64,000 bases of DNA, from assembly GCA_943787985.1 (NCBI GenBank), contig CALSOO010000004.1, forward strand, positions 1,426,001 through 1,490,000. The letters are read 5' to 3'. The position numbers were made by a program, and so were the translations under genes. The stretch comes from an uncultured Paracoccaceae bacterium (GTDB lineage Bacteria > Pseudomonadota > Alphaproteobacteria > Rhodobacterales > Rhodobacteraceae). This document shows, piece after piece, positions 1 to 10,700 of this stretch (its first letter is position 1; each line of letters opens with the position of its first letter). Below the pieces are notes generated by a model, which was not told the origin of the DNA, did no database searches, and was given only the letters and a program-made list of their open reading frames with translations.

Positions 1-2143
1 TCTGCGCAACGGCTGTTTTGTTCAGGAAGTCCTTGTCCATCTTGCACAAACGGTCCAGCCCGACCTCTTGTGGCCAGTATTCGGGCGAATACTCACGGCT
101 CCACGAGCCATAGCCTTTTTCGACCCGCAACGACATGAGCGCGCGCCCCCCGACAGGGCCTGCGCCGACCGCTTTGCCCGCCTCCAGCAAGGCATCGTAC
201 AAGCGCGCCTGATCGTCCTGCGCGCAGTGTAATTCCCAGCCCAGATCCCCCGTGAACGACACCCGCAACGCCAGCACTTTGACGCCCCCCAGCTCGATCT
301 GTTGAGAGCGCATGAATGGCAAATCCTGCGTCGCGAGCGAGGCATTTGTCATGCGTTGCAACATTGTGCGGCTTTGTGGTCCGGCCACGTTGAACCCGCA
401 AATGTCGTCGGTTTTGCTTTTAAATACAGTGCCTTCGGGCAATGGCACCTCGTTGAAAAAGCGTTTGTGGTAGCGTTCCGCCATGCCCGATCCAATGATC
501 CAGAATTCATCATCTGCCAGTTTGGTGACCGTGAAATCCCCCGCGATGCCCCCGCGTTTGCCGATCAACGGCGTGAGGCAGGATCGCCCGACCGCCTTTG
601 GCATGGTGTTGGCAAAGACCGCGTTCAACCAATCCGCCGCCCCTGCCCCTTTGCAGATGTATTTGGCGAAATTCGAGATGTCGATGATGCCGGCCCGTTC
701 GCGCAGCATCTTGCATTCTTCGCCCACAGGTCCCCACCAGTTCTGGCGCGTAAATCCGTCTGTGTCTTGGGCGTTTGGCGTGTCCGCAAACCACAACGGG
801 TGTTCCCAGCCGTAGTTCAGCCCCATCACCGCGCCGAGCGCTTTTTGGCGGTCATGGATCGGGCGCGTGCGCACGGCGCGCCCTGCGCTGCGTTCCTCGT
901 TGGGGAAGTGGATTTTGAACCGGTTGGCGTATTGGTCGCGCACCCGCTCTTTGGTAAATGTCTTGCCCGTACTGCCGTTTGTGGCCCAGCTGCCAAAGCG
1001 CGCCATGTCCCACGGGAACATGTCGTATTGCATTTCCCCCTCAATGATCCACTGCGCCACCATCAGCCCCATGCCCCCCGATTGGGAGAAGCCCGGGATG
1101 ATGCCGTTGCAACAAAAATACCCCTTTTTCTCAGGCACCGGCCCAAGCAGGACGTTGCTGTCCGGCGACCAGATCATTGGCCCGTTGATCACCCGTTTGA
1201 TCCCCGCGGTTCCGACCACAGGCACACGGTCAATAGCGCGCATCATGTTGTCCTCGATCCGCTCGAGATCGTCGTCAAACAGATCATGGGCAAAGTCGAG
1301 CGGGGTGCCATTTTCGGCCCAGAATTTCATGTTTTTCTCGTAGGCCCCGACCAGCAGGCCCTGCCCCTCCTGACGCAGATAATATTCGCCGTCACGGTCC
1401 GCCACCGATGGCAGGCGCTGATCCATCGCCGCGATTTCGGGGATGCTTTCGGTGACGAAATACTGGTGTTCTGTGGGCTGTAGCGGCAGTTCGATCCCTG
1501 CAAGCGCGGCCACTTCTCGCCCCCAAAGCCCCGCCGCATTGATCACCCAAGGCGTCGCGATGTCCCCTTTTTCGGTTTGAACGATCCACGTGCCGTCCGG
1601 CTGGTGTTCGGTGCCCAACACAGGGTTGAACCGCACAATTTCGGCCCCGTTTTGCCGCGCGCCTGTGGCATAGGCTTGGGTCACCCCCGAAGGATCGACA
1701 TTGCCCCCGTCAGGCTCCCACATGATGCAGCGGATGCCGTCGTAGTCCACCAGCGGATGCAGGCGTTCGGCCTCGGCACGGTCCACTTCGTGGAAGTTCA
1801 TGCCATAGAGCTCGGCCTTGGCCGCTTGCAGGCGCAACTGGTGCTCGCGCGCCTCTGTCTGCGCCAGATACAGCGATCCGGGCTGGAACACCCCGCACCC
1901 TTGCCCCGTTTCCTGCTCAAGCTCTTTGTACAGCCCCATCGTGTAGTGCTGGATGCGGCTGATGTTGGTGCTGTCGTGCAAACCGTGGATGTTCGCCGCG
2001 GCATGCCATGTAGCTGCCCGACGTTAACTCGTCCCGCTCGATCAAAACCACATCTTTCCACCCCAGTTTGGTCAGGTGATACAGGATCGAGCAGCCAATC
2101 AGCCCCCCCTCCGATGACAACGGCTTGAGCCTCGTGTGCGCAT
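1..2143 (-). pseudogene. FAD-dependent oxidoreductase/GcvT (dimethylglycine or sarcosine dehydrogenase-like), frameshifted, C-terminus off window
   Basis: The minus frame has an N-terminal DAO-type FAD domain (VVIGGG, then LIGCSILYHLTKLGW, ERDELTSGS, TWHAAANIHGLHDSTNISR) and runs open to base 1, where the aminomethyltransferase (GcvT) part reads GLDRLCKMDKDFLNKTAVAQ. Such fusions oxidatively demethylate N-methyl amino acids and pass formaldehyde to folate. As written the N-terminus is in three frames: one shift between the ATG (2143, preceded by GGGAAGA) and HEAQAVV, a run of 7 C (7 G on the coding strand) at 2103-2109 where 6 fits, and an extra base at 2012 between SGS and TWH. The rest (about 670 codons) is clean. 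Divergent from its paralogue at 2405. Sequencing error is as likely as true decay. Confidence 0.82.
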
Positions 2144-2404
2144 TGATATCTTCCCTGTCTGCGTTTGCTTTCACATGCGCACCACCCTGACGCAGCGCAC
2201 AAGCGCGATTGCGTTGGCCGAATCCCCGACACTTCCCGTCGAAAACTGTGAGGCAACCGCGCGATGTTTTAAGCCACCTCGTTGCGACATGGACCACATG
2301 CTGCCGCACAGCATGCAAACGACAGAGTGTGTCGCGAACTTTTCAGCACATGCCCGGTCAGCCATAAGCTGCTCAAAAGGCGCGAATGCAAGGAGCCCGC
2401 ACAC

Positions 2405-4822
2405 ATGCAAACCACCACCCGCGTTGCCGTCATCGGCGGAGGCGTCGTCGGCGCCTCGGTCCTGTATCACCTCACCAAACTCGGCTGGTCCGATGTCATG
2501 CTCCTGGAGCGCTCCGAGCTGACTTCGGGCAGCACATGGCACGCAGCTGGTGGCTTTCACACGCTCAACGGCGACACCAATATGGCCGCTCTGCAGGGCT
2601 ACACCATCCGCCTTTACAAAGAGCTGGAAGAGCTCACAGGCCTTTCCTGCGGTCTGCACCATGTCGGCGGCGTGACCCTGGCCGACAATCAGGACCGCTT
2701 CGACATGCTTGTTGCCGAGCGCGCCAAGCACCGCTTCATGGGGCTGGAAACAGAGATCGTCGGCCCCGACGAAATCAAGAAAATCGCTCCCGTCACCAAT
2801 GTCGAAGGCATCATTGGCGGGCTTTACGATCCGCTTGATGGGCACCTTGATCCCTCAGGTACAACCCACGCCTATGCCAAAGCCGCCCGCATGGGTGGGG
2901 CCACCATCGAAACACACACGATGGTCAAAGAAACCAACCAGCGCCCTGATGGCACATGGGATGTGGTCACAGACAAAGGCACGATCCACGCCGAACATGT
3001 GGTCAACGCAGGCGGCCTCTGGGCGCGCGAAGTCGGCGCGCTGGCAGGGGTCTACTTCCCGCTCCACCCAATGGAACACCAGTATATCGTCACAGACGAG
3101 GTGCCCTTGATCCGCGATATGATGGCCGATGGTATCGAGCACCCTCACGTGATGGACCCCGCAGGCGAAAGTTATCTGCGCCAAGAAGGCCGCGGCCTCT
3201 GCATCGGCTTTTACGAACAGCCCTGCCGCCCTTGGGCGGTTGACGGTACCAGCTACAACTTTGGCCAAGAGCTTCTTGCTGATGACTTTGACAAGATCGA
3301 AGACAGCATCAACTTCGCCTACAAGCGCTTCCCCGATCTGGAAAAAGCGGGCGTTAAGTCCGTGATCCACGGCCCGTTCACGTTTGCCCCTGATGGCAAC
3401 CCGCTCGTCGGCCCCGTCCCCGGTATGCGCAACTATTGGTCTGCCTGCGGCGTCATGGCCGGCTTTTCTCAGGGCGGCGGCGTCGGCCTCATGCTCGCGC
3501 AGTGGATGGTTGAGGGCGAATGCGAACGCGACACCATGGCAATGGATGTCGCTCGCTTTGGGGACTGGATCACACCGGGCTACACCCTGCCCAAAGTCAT
3601 CGAGAACTACCAAAAGCGCTTTTCCGTCAGCTATCCGAACGAAGAACTCCCCGCCGCGCGCCCCTTCCGCCAAACGCCTATGTATGACGTCTTTGACGAA
3701 ATGGGCGCAGTCTGGGGCCAGCAGTTTGGCCTCGAAGTGGTCAATTACTTCGCCCAAGGCGATGAGCCGCGCTTTGAGACGCCAAGCTTCCGCCGCTCCA
3801 ACGCCTTTGAGGCCACCGCGCGCGAAGTCAAAGCGGTGCGCGAAGCCGTCGGTATCAATGAAACGCATAACTTTGGCAAATACCTTGTGACAGGGCCCAA
3901 TGCCCGCGCATGGCTTGACCGCGTTATGGCAGGCCGTGTCCCACAAATCGGCCGCCTCTCGCTCACGCCCATGCTCAGCCACAAAGGCCGCCTGATCGGA
4001 GATTTCACCATTTCCTGCCTTGGCGAGGAAGCCTTCCAGCTCACAGCAAGCTATGGTCGCAAGCCTACCACATGCGCTGGTTTGAACAGAACGAGATGGA
4101 CAGGCGTCACAGTTGAAAACGTCTCAGACAAGCTCACGGGCTTCCAGATCGCAGGGCCAAAAGCGCGCGAGGTGCTCGCCGCCTGCACACGCTCTGATGT
4201 GTCGACCATGAAGTTCATGGATGTGCGCCACATGACAGTCGGCATGGTCGATTGTGTGGTCCAGCGCGTGAGCTACACGGGCGATCTGGGTTATGAAATC
4301 TACTGTGACCCGATGGCCCAACGCGCGCTCTGGCGCAAGCTTTGGGAGGCAGGCCAAGATCACGGCATGTTGCCCTTCGGGATGCGCGCAATGATGTCGC
4401 TACGCCTTGATAAGTTCTTCGGCTCATGGCTCAGCGAGTTCTCTCCCGACTATACCGCCGCCGAAACAGGGCTGGACCGCTTCATCAGCTTCAAGAAAAA
4501 CGCCGATTTTATTGGCCGAGCAGCCGCCGAAGCCGAGCGGGAGGCTGGCCCCGCGCGCAAGCTTTGCGCCTTCGAAGTTGACGCCGACGATGCCGATGTC
4601 AACGCCTATGAGCCGATCTGGCTGGGCGGCGAGGTTGTCGGCTTTTGCACATCAGGTGGCTATTCTCACCATGCGCAAAAATCCATCGCACTTGGGTTCC
4701 TGCCCTCGGAGCGGATTGCGGACGGGCTTGAAACGCACATCGAAATTCTGGGAGAGATGCGGCCTGCCAAAGTCATCTCGACACCGCTTTTTGATGCGGA
4801 CGGCGCACGGATGCGGGGCTAA
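2405..4822 (+). CDS. FAD-dependent oxidoreductase with GcvT domain (dimethylglycine/sarcosine dehydrogenase-like)
   Basis: About 805 aa. The N-terminal FAD domain begins VAVIGGGVVGASVLYHLTKLG, with SELTSGSTWHAAGG following the ERSE segment; the C-terminal half is a GcvT folate-binding domain (LTGFQIAGPKAREVL, GDLGYEIYCDP, GLDRFISF). Expected to demethylate dimethylglycine, sarcosine or a related N-methylated compound. The start at 2405 has AAGGAG nine bases upstream; the frame is open further up to 2282 but without family similarity. Around residues 551-566 the frame is shifted and restored: a base is missing near 4057 and one is extra near 4100, so a conserved AYHMRWFEQN stretch is hidden in the next frame. 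Divergent from the paralogue on the left. Exact substrate is not decidable from sequence alone. Confidence 0.9.
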   Translation: MQTTTRVAVIGGGVVGASVLYHLTKLGWSDVMLLERSELTSGSTWHAAGGFHTLNGDTNMAALQGYTIRLYKELEELTGLSCGLHHVGGVTLADNQDRFDMLVAERAKHRFMGLETEIVGPDEIKKIAPVTNVEGIIGGLYDPLDGHLDPSGTTHAYAKAARMGGATIETHTMVKETNQRPDGTWDVVTDKGTIHAEHVVNAGGLWAREVGALAGVYFPLHPMEHQYIVTDEVPLIRDMMADGIEHPHVMDPAGESYLRQEGRGLCIGFYEQPCRPWAVDGTSYNFGQELLADDFDKIEDSINFAYKRFPDLEKAGVKSVIHGPFTFAPDGNPLVGPVPGMRNYWSACGVMAGFSQGGGVGLMLAQWMVEGECERDTMAMDVARFGDWITPGYTLPKVIENYQKRFSVSYPNEELPAARPFRQTPMYDVFDEMGAVWGQQFGLEVVNYFAQGDEPRFETPSFRRSNAFEATAREVKAVREAVGINETHNFGKYLVTGPNARAWLDRVMAGRVPQIGRLSLTPMLSHKGRLIGDFTISCLGEEAFQLTASYGRKPTTCAGLNRTRWTGVTVENVSDKLTGFQIAGPKAREVLAACTRSDVSTMKFMDVRHMTVGMVDCVVQRVSYTGDLGYEIYCDPMAQRALWRKLWEAGQDHGMLPFGMRAMMSLRLDKFFGSWLSEFSPDYTAAETGLDRFISFKKNADFIGRAAAEAEREAGPARKLCAFEVDADDADVNAYEPIWLGGEVVGFCTSGGYSHHAQKSIALGFLPSERIADGLETHIEILGEMRPAKVISTPLFDADGARMRG

Positions 4823-4828
4823 GCCCCT

Positions 4829-4886
4829 TCCTTTCGTTCAAAATATCCCGGGGGAGGCGCGCAGCGACGGGGGCAGAGCCCCTCTT
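4829..4886 (+). other. Post-gene repeat motif and GC hairpin
   Basis: Just after the oxidoreductase stop lies a pyrimidine-rich run, then AAAATATCCC followed by GGGGGAGGC, a layout repeated after gpt near 53,730-53,768. It is followed by the hairpin GGGGC-aga-GCCCC at about 4869-4882 and TCTTGCC, a weak terminator candidate for the plus-strand gene. Confidence 0.4.
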
Positions 4887-4918
4887 GCCTCTCCTTCAAC
4901 ACAGGTCATACTCACGTC

Positions 4919-5518
4919 ATGAACACTGTGCCAATTCTCCTCCTTGCAGCTGGCGCGTCATCGCGCATGCGGGGCGGTGACAAACTGTTGGAAGACGTCG
5001 ACGGGCACCCGTGTCTGCGCGTCATGGCCATCCGCGCCATAGAAACGGGGCAACCGGTGTTCGTGACACTGCCGGCCCTCGATCATCCTCGGGGGGCGTG
5101 TCTGAGCGACCTCGGGGTCACTCTTGTCCCCGTTCCCGATGCAAGCAACGGCATGTCATGCAGTTTGAAACGCGGGTTTGCAGCGCTGCAGGCAGCAGAT
5201 GTTGTGGCGGCAATGGTTTTGCCTGCAGATATGCCCGATATTGAAACTGGCGATATGGTGCGCATGATCGCTGATTTCCACGCCGCACCTTGTGACGCGC
5301 TGCAAGGTGCGACAGCGTCGGGCGCCCTTGGGCACCCTACCCTGATCGCGGCCGAATGGAGCGACAGGATACAAACCCTGACAGGCGACAAAGGGGCCGC
5401 AAAACTGATTGCGGCACTGCAAGACACGCGCAGTTTCACGCTTGACTCAGACCGCGCGCGACTGGATCTGGACACGCCAGAGGATTGGGCCAAGTGGCGC
5501 GCGCGCCAAAGGCGTTAA
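4919..5518 (+). CDS. MobA-like nucleotidyltransferase family protein
   Basis: 199 aa. The N-terminus LLLAAGASSRMRGGDKLL is the nucleotide-binding signature of the NTP_transf_3 (MobA/MocA) family, and LPADMPDIE matches the metal-binding Asp region. The family includes CTP:molybdopterin cytidylyltransferases that mature xanthine-dehydrogenase-type molybdoenzymes. No xdh or coxL gene is in the window, so the substrate stays open. It lies about 100 bases after the oxidoreductase/GcvT gene, perhaps co-transcribed. Its TAA (5516-5518) overlaps the TAA of the convergent RTX gene through a shared TTAA. Confidence 0.8.
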   Translation: MNTVPILLLAAGASSRMRGGDKLLEDVDGHPCLRVMAIRAIETGQPVFVTLPALDHPRGACLSDLGVTLVPVPDASNGMSCSLKRGFAALQAADVVAAMVLPADMPDIETGDMVRMIADFHAAPCDALQGATASGALGHPTLIAAEWSDRIQTLTGDKGAAKLIAALQDTRSFTLDSDRARLDLDTPEDWAKWRARQRR

Positions 5519-7380
5519 CGCATATTGTCGGTCAGCAAACTGGCTTCGTGTTTCTTCAAGGACAAGCGCGCGGACCCGTAGGTATCAAGCCCCGCCATCG
5601 TGCCAAGATCAGGAAACAACGACAGAATTTCAACGCGTTGGCGCTCACCGATGCCGCGCATGGAATGATCCCCCGGTTGGAAACTTTCCGTCCACCCACC
5701 GTCGGCCAGAATGATCTCGTGTTGATCAAACATCAGGTGCAAATAGGTGACATTGCTGGCCCGAATTTGGTCAACCCCGTCCAGCCCCGTCAAATGCTTG
5801 GCCGCGACCAGAACTTCACGTTCTTCAAACATCACTTCGGCCAGATCAGAATTGAGCAGCATCCGGTGATTTGGGCTGACCAACATGTCACGCTCTGGCA
5901 GGCCCTTTCCCAAGGCACCGTGACGGATGAAAACCGGTTGGAATTCAGGGAATTGGGCCAAATCCCGATCGCTCAACGCGCGCTGTCCAACCCAGCGCAA
6001 CGGCTGAATGCCATTGTCACGGGTGAACACCATGTCACCGGCGCGCAGATTTTCGACAGCCACTTCACCCCGTTTCGTCGCGATCCGCGTTCCAGGGGTA
6101 AAACAGATGATAACCTGTTCAATTTCGGAATATTCCATCCGGCCTGTGACGTTGCCGTTCTCGTCCACAAATTCGACAGTGCCGGATTCAGGCCCTGTTT
6201 CGATGATGTTGGTGCGCACACCCGACAGGTCCAGAACGTCAATATCCGTGCCGTCAGGGTCTTCACCGCCAACGACCGTGTGGTTGCCGCCTTGATCAAA
6301 GGTGAACAGGTCACTGTTCAGACCGCCATTGAGGCTGTCATTTCCGGGGCCGCCGACAATGATGTCTTCGCCCGCGCCGCCAAAGACAGTGTCCCCGCCC
6401 TCGCCGCCACTGAGACTGTCCGCCCCTGCGCCACCTTGCAGAACATCCTGACCTTGGCCCCCTTCCAATGTGTCGGAGCCTTCGCCGCCATCCAACAGGT
6501 CGTCGCCTTGCCCGCCGATCAGGGAGTCTTCGCCGCCTTGGCCAAAGATCGTGTCCTGCCCGGAGCCGCCGTCAATGGTGTCGTCCCCCGCGTCAATCGG
6601 GGTCACAACCGCGTCGTCAATCAGGTCACCCGAGAAAGTAAAGCCGGAGTTGGTGTTGCGCGCTTCCAAGGTAAATTCGATGAACTCGCGGTTCTCGAAC
6701 TGGGCCGAAAACCACGCATCCTGATCCGAGGGGCTGTTCTGTTCACCACCCGCTGCGGTAACAGTGCCCGGACCAGTGCTGACATTCAAAGACGTGTCGG
6801 ACGCCGTGGCAAAAGCGGAAAAGCTGCTGGCCTGCAAGGTCACGGCTTCGCGGTCAGACACGCTGTTGCGGTCCAGATCGTTGAACGTGCCCACAGAATT
6901 CAATGCAACCGGATCGCCTGTCGCGGGGTCAAAGAATTCAAAACGGAAGTCGGCGGTGTCACCGGTTCCGTTCCCGTTCATCAGGATTTCAAAGCCGTTG
7001 CCTCCGCTCAGATCGACCGTCATGTTCGGATCGGACTTCGACACAAGAACCAGACGGCCCCACACTTGCGTGCCATCCTCGAGCTGGGCGACATTGCGGT
7101 AGACGGCGGAATCGCCCGCGTCCGCATTGTTGCCAAAGTAGGTGTCAGACACAAAATTGTTGATATCCAACGTCAAAGGGGACGCGTCTGCCCCCGGTGC
7201 CGTGCCTTCGCCCACGTCCCCGAACAGCACATCATTGCCGCCGCCGCCATCGATCACATCATCGCCACCTTCACCAGACGCGACATCCTGCCCGTTGAAC
7301 AGGGTGATGACATCGTCTTCGTTGGTGCCTTGAACCGTGTCGTTGTTCGATGTTCCGTTGAAAATAGCCGTGGCAGTTGC
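5515..7380 (-). CDS. RTX repeat protein with C-terminal Hint domain (secreted)
   Basis: About 620 aa. It opens with a short RTX block (GEGGDDVIDGGGGNDVLFGD), then a beta-rich domain, then about nine RTX nonapeptide-type repeats (GGxGxDxLxGG), a linker ending YSEIEQVII, and a Hint_2-type hedgehog/intein domain starting CFTPGTRIATKRGE with the VSPNHRMLL block. It ends LSLKKHEASLLTDNMR, like its neighbour. Expected to be exported by a type I system, bind Ca2+ and self-cleave at the Hint Cys; no T1SS genes are in the window. No ATG, GTG or TTG lies in frame between the upstream stop (7444-7446) and a GTG at 7257, yet the frame upstream reads ATAIFNGTSNNDTVQGTNEDD, clearly coding; the true start near 7380 probably lost bases. 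Confidence 0.85.
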   Translation of the reverse strand, partial: ATATAIFNGTSNNDTVQGTNEDDVITLFNGQDVASGEGGDDVIDGGGGNDVLFGDVGEGTAPGADASPLTLDINNFVSDTYFGNNADAGDSAVYRNVAQLEDGTQVWGRLVLVSKSDPNMTVDLSGGNGFEILMNGNGTGDTADFRFEFFDPATGDPVALNSVGTFNDLDRNSVSDREAVTLQASSFSAFATASDTSLNVSTGPGTVTAAGGEQNSPSDQDAWFSAQFENREFIEFTLEARNTNSGFTFSGDLIDDAVVTPIDAGDDTIDGGSGQDTIFGQGGEDSLIGGQGDDLLDGGEGSDTLEGGQGQDVLQGGAGADSLSGGEGGDTVFGGAGEDIIVGGPGNDSLNGGLNSDLFTFDQGGNHTVVGGEDPDGTDIDVLDLSGVRTNIIETGPESGTVEFVDENGNVTGRMEYSEIEQVIICFTPGTRIATKRGEVAVENLRAGDMVFTRDNGIQPLRWVGQRALSDRDLAQFPEFQPVFIRHGALGKGLPERDMLVSPNHRMLLNSDLAEVMFEEREVLVAAKHLTGLDGVDQIRASNVTYLHLMFDQHEIILADGGWTESFQPGDHSMRGIGERQRVEILSLFPDLGTMAGLDTYGSARLSLKKHEASLLTDNMR

Positions 7381-7575
7381 CTTCCGTCTAGGAAACAGGA
7401 GCGCGCGCGGCCCCCACCACGCTGGTGCAGAGTTTACAGGATATTAATATAGGCACTATGGGAATAAGAGCGCTGTTTCATCACAAAATGGACAGTCAAG
7501 CGAAAAGCCGCTTTGTTGGGCACTTGATGTTCCCGTTTCAGAAACAATGCCATCAAATACGGATCATTAAACAGA

Positions 7576-7603
7576 AAAGCGGCACAGTTTCCTGCGCCGC
7601 TTT
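7576..7603 (-). terminator. Hairpin downstream of the giant RTX gene
   Basis: Inverted repeat AAAGCGGC / GCCGCTTT with a 12-base loop. On the minus strand it is followed by TTCTGTTT, so it could end the transcript of the large RTX gene. Confidence 0.45.
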
Positions 7604-7695
7604 CCACATCCACGCGGATCTTTTCGCTTGTGTGGCTGCATATTCCTGCGCCGTCTCCCATCATTCAGAGAAAGCTGCCCAAGGCGGGCTGACTT

Positions 7696-7728
7696 CATAA
7701 GAAGCGCCGCCTCGGGCTTTTTCAGTGT
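7696..7728 (-). pseudogene. Relic of a Hint-protein 3' end
   Basis: On the minus strand, just past the stop of the giant RTX gene, the sequence reads TLKKPEAALLMKSA, nearly the same as that gene's own last codons TLKKHEAALITK and the neighbour's SLKKHEASLL. About 30 of 34 bases match the giant gene's end. It has no upstream domain and looks like the leftover tail of a third, deleted paralogue or a small tandem duplication. Confidence 0.55.
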
Positions 7729-7735
7729 AGGGGCC

Positions 7736-10700
7736 TTATTTTGTAATAAGTGCCGCCTCGTGCTTTTTCAGTGTCCGGCGTGCGGATGTATATCCGTCAA
7801 TGCCTTCGCGCGTTTCGAGCTCAGGGAAGAGTTCGAAGATTTCGTTGCGCTGTGCATTGCCCACACCCGCGAGAGTTTGATCCCCCGGCTGGAAGCTTTC
7901 CGTCCAGGCACCGTCCGACAGAACCACTTCGTGCTGTTCGAACATGATGTGGATGTAGGTGGTCCAGGACACATCTACGACATCAACTCCGTCCAGACCG
8001 GTCAGGAACTTGGCCGCGACCAGAACTTCACGCTCTTCAAAGTAAAGCGCAGTCTTGTCGTTGGCCACCAGAACCCTGTGGTTTGGTGAGACCATCATGT
8101 CCCGCTCAGGCAAACCGCCACCCAAAGCACCTTGGCTGATCATGATGGGGCGCAAGTGCTGTGCTTTTGCAAAGTCTGCGGCCGTCATGTCCTTGGTGCC
8201 CATCCAACGGATCTCTTGGATGCCGTTGTCGCGGGTGATGATCCGATCGCCGACCGCAAGGTCTTCGACGCGGCGTTCGCCTTTTGGCGTGGCAATCAAC
8301 GTTCCGGGTGTAAAGCAAGGGATGACGTTCTCGATGTTGGAGAATGTCAGCTGACCTGCGTCATTGCCGTCTGCGTCGAAGTAGTTGACCACACCGTTTT
8401 CAGGGTTGGTGTCATCCAGAACCACTTGCAGTGATCCATTTGCCGGTGCGGAGCCTGTGAGATCCAGCGTATCGAAGTCGCTTGTGTCTGTGACACCTTC
8501 GCCCCCGTCTACTGTTTCCCCTGCATCGACGTTGATGAAGGTATCTTCATCGTCGCCACCCAACATGATGTCCGTGCCGCCATTGCCGCCGTCAATCGTG
8601 TCGTTGCCAGTCCCGCCGTCGATAACGTCGTCGCCTGTGGCGCCGCTGATGAAGTCGTCACCACCATCGCCGTTCAGCGTGTCGTCACCCGTGCCGCCAT
8701 CGATGCTGTCGTTGCCTTCACCGCCGTTGAGGACATCAGCGCCGTTGCCGCCGAAGATTGTGTCATCGCCGTCGCCACCATCAACCACGTCCGCATTGCG
8801 GCCAGCGTCGATGCTGTCGTTGCCGTCACCCCCAAGGATGCTGTCGTTGCCCTGGCCACCGATCAGAGTATCGTCGCCGATCCCCCCGTCGATTGCGTCG
8901 TCATCGATTTCCCCGTCGATAAAGTCGTTGCCTTCGTCACCGAACAGCACGTCGTCATCGTCAGCCCCGAAGATCACATCGTCGCCTTCGCCGCCGCTGA
9001 CCGTGTCGCGACCGTTGTCAGGGCGCAAATCGGGTCCGAACGGGTTGGAGCCGTCGTCTTCGATGTTCAGGTTATCAAGCCCCAACACAGGGTCATTTCC
9101 AGCGTAGATAGTATCGTTGCCAGATCCGCCTTCGATCACGTCATCGCCTTCGCCACCCACGATCCGGTCATCACCATCGTCGCCGGTGATTTCGTCGTCG
9201 TCGATGCCGCCGTCGATCACATCGTTGCCGTCGCCGCCGATGATCGTGTCACGGTCGTCGCCGGTTGTGATCGTATCGTCGCCGGCCCCGCCGTCCACTA
9301 AGTCACGGTCGTTTTCAGCTTCAGGTGTGCCTTCTTCTCCTGCAAAGAGACCCGGGTAGCCGGCATCGATTGCCAGATCGCCGTTGCCGGTGCGAATGAC
9401 GTCATCGCCATCCCCGCCTTCAACACTGTCAGACCCGTCGCCGGTAGAGATGTCATCGTCGTCGGCACCGCCGTCTACCACGTCATCTCCGTCACCCGCT
9501 GCGATCACATCTTCGCCTGCGCCGCCGTCGATTGTGTCGTCGCCTTCATCCGCATGAATGCGGTCGTTGCCGTCGCCACCCTCGATGTCGTCGTCGCCCG
9601 CACCTGCAATGACGGTATCGTCGCCACCGCCTGCCCGGATGATGTCATCATCTTCGTCTTCAGGATCGTTCGAGAAGATATTGTCCCCGTTGTCGACCAT
9701 GTCGCCTTCAGGGTCACCATCGTAGTTTTCGTCGATCAGCTCGCCGTCGTCGGTACCGGTTACGATACCATCGAGAGGTTGCTCCTGGACTGTGACAACA
9801 GCCTGACCTTCGTCCGTGCCCCCGTTTCCATCAGAGATGGTGTAGGTGATGGTGGCCGGACCTTCAAAGTCATCCGCAGGCGTAAACGTGACCGTTCCGT
9901 CACCATTGTCGAGCACAGTGCCCTGCTCTGGTGGAACAGAAACGGTTGTGATTGTCAGCGCATCCCCATCCGGATCAGTATCGTTGCCCGTCAGGTTTAC
10001 AATGACTGGCGTCCCGAACGGTGTGGTGTCCGTCTCGTCCACCGCCACTGGTCCGTCGTTCACAGGTATGACTGTGACGGTGTGGGTTGCGGTGTCGGTG
10101 CCGCCGTTGCCGTCGGAGATTTCGTAGGAGATCGTTGCTTCTCCGTTGAAGTCCGGTGCCGGCGTGAAGGTCACTGTGCCGTCGCCGTTGTCCACCAACG
10201 TGCCTTGATTCGCAGGGACCGTGGCTGTCAGAACCGTCAGATCGTCGCCGTCCGCGTCCGTGTCGTTGCCGATCAGGCTCACCGTGATGGGGGTGTCCTC
10301 ATCTGTGGTGTCGCTGTCTTCATTCGCAACCGGATCGTCGTTGACCGCGCCAACAGACACAACCGCTTCACCCTCGTCGCTCCCGCCCTGACCGTCAACA
10401 ACCGTGTAGGTGATGGTCGCCGGACCGTTGAAGTTCGGCGCTGGCGTGAAGGTCACTGTGCCGTCGCCGTTGTCCAGAACCGTGCCTTGATCCGCCGGAA
10501 CTGTAACCTCACCGATGGTCAATGGATCGCCGTCCACATCCGTGTCGTTGCCGACCAGATCGATGATGACGGGCTCGTCTTCGTCGGTGCTGACATTGTC
10601 ATCCACCGCAACCGGATCGTCGTTCACAGGGATCACGGTAATCGTGTGGATCGCCGAGTCCGTGCCACCTTCGGTGTCTGTGATCGAGTAGCTGATGGTC

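Noticed and set aside
302..1483. 393-aa plus-strand open frame
   Set aside because: Antisense shadow of the partial dehydrogenase, whose minus frame matches its family along its whole length.
5485..7452. 655-aa plus-strand open frame over the smaller RTX gene
   Set aside because: Mirror of GC-rich RTX repeats; no recognisable domain, while the minus frame has Hint and RTX motifs.
7434..7664. 76-aa minus-strand frame between the RTX genes
   Set aside because: Overlaps the terminator hairpin and shows no family or RBS.
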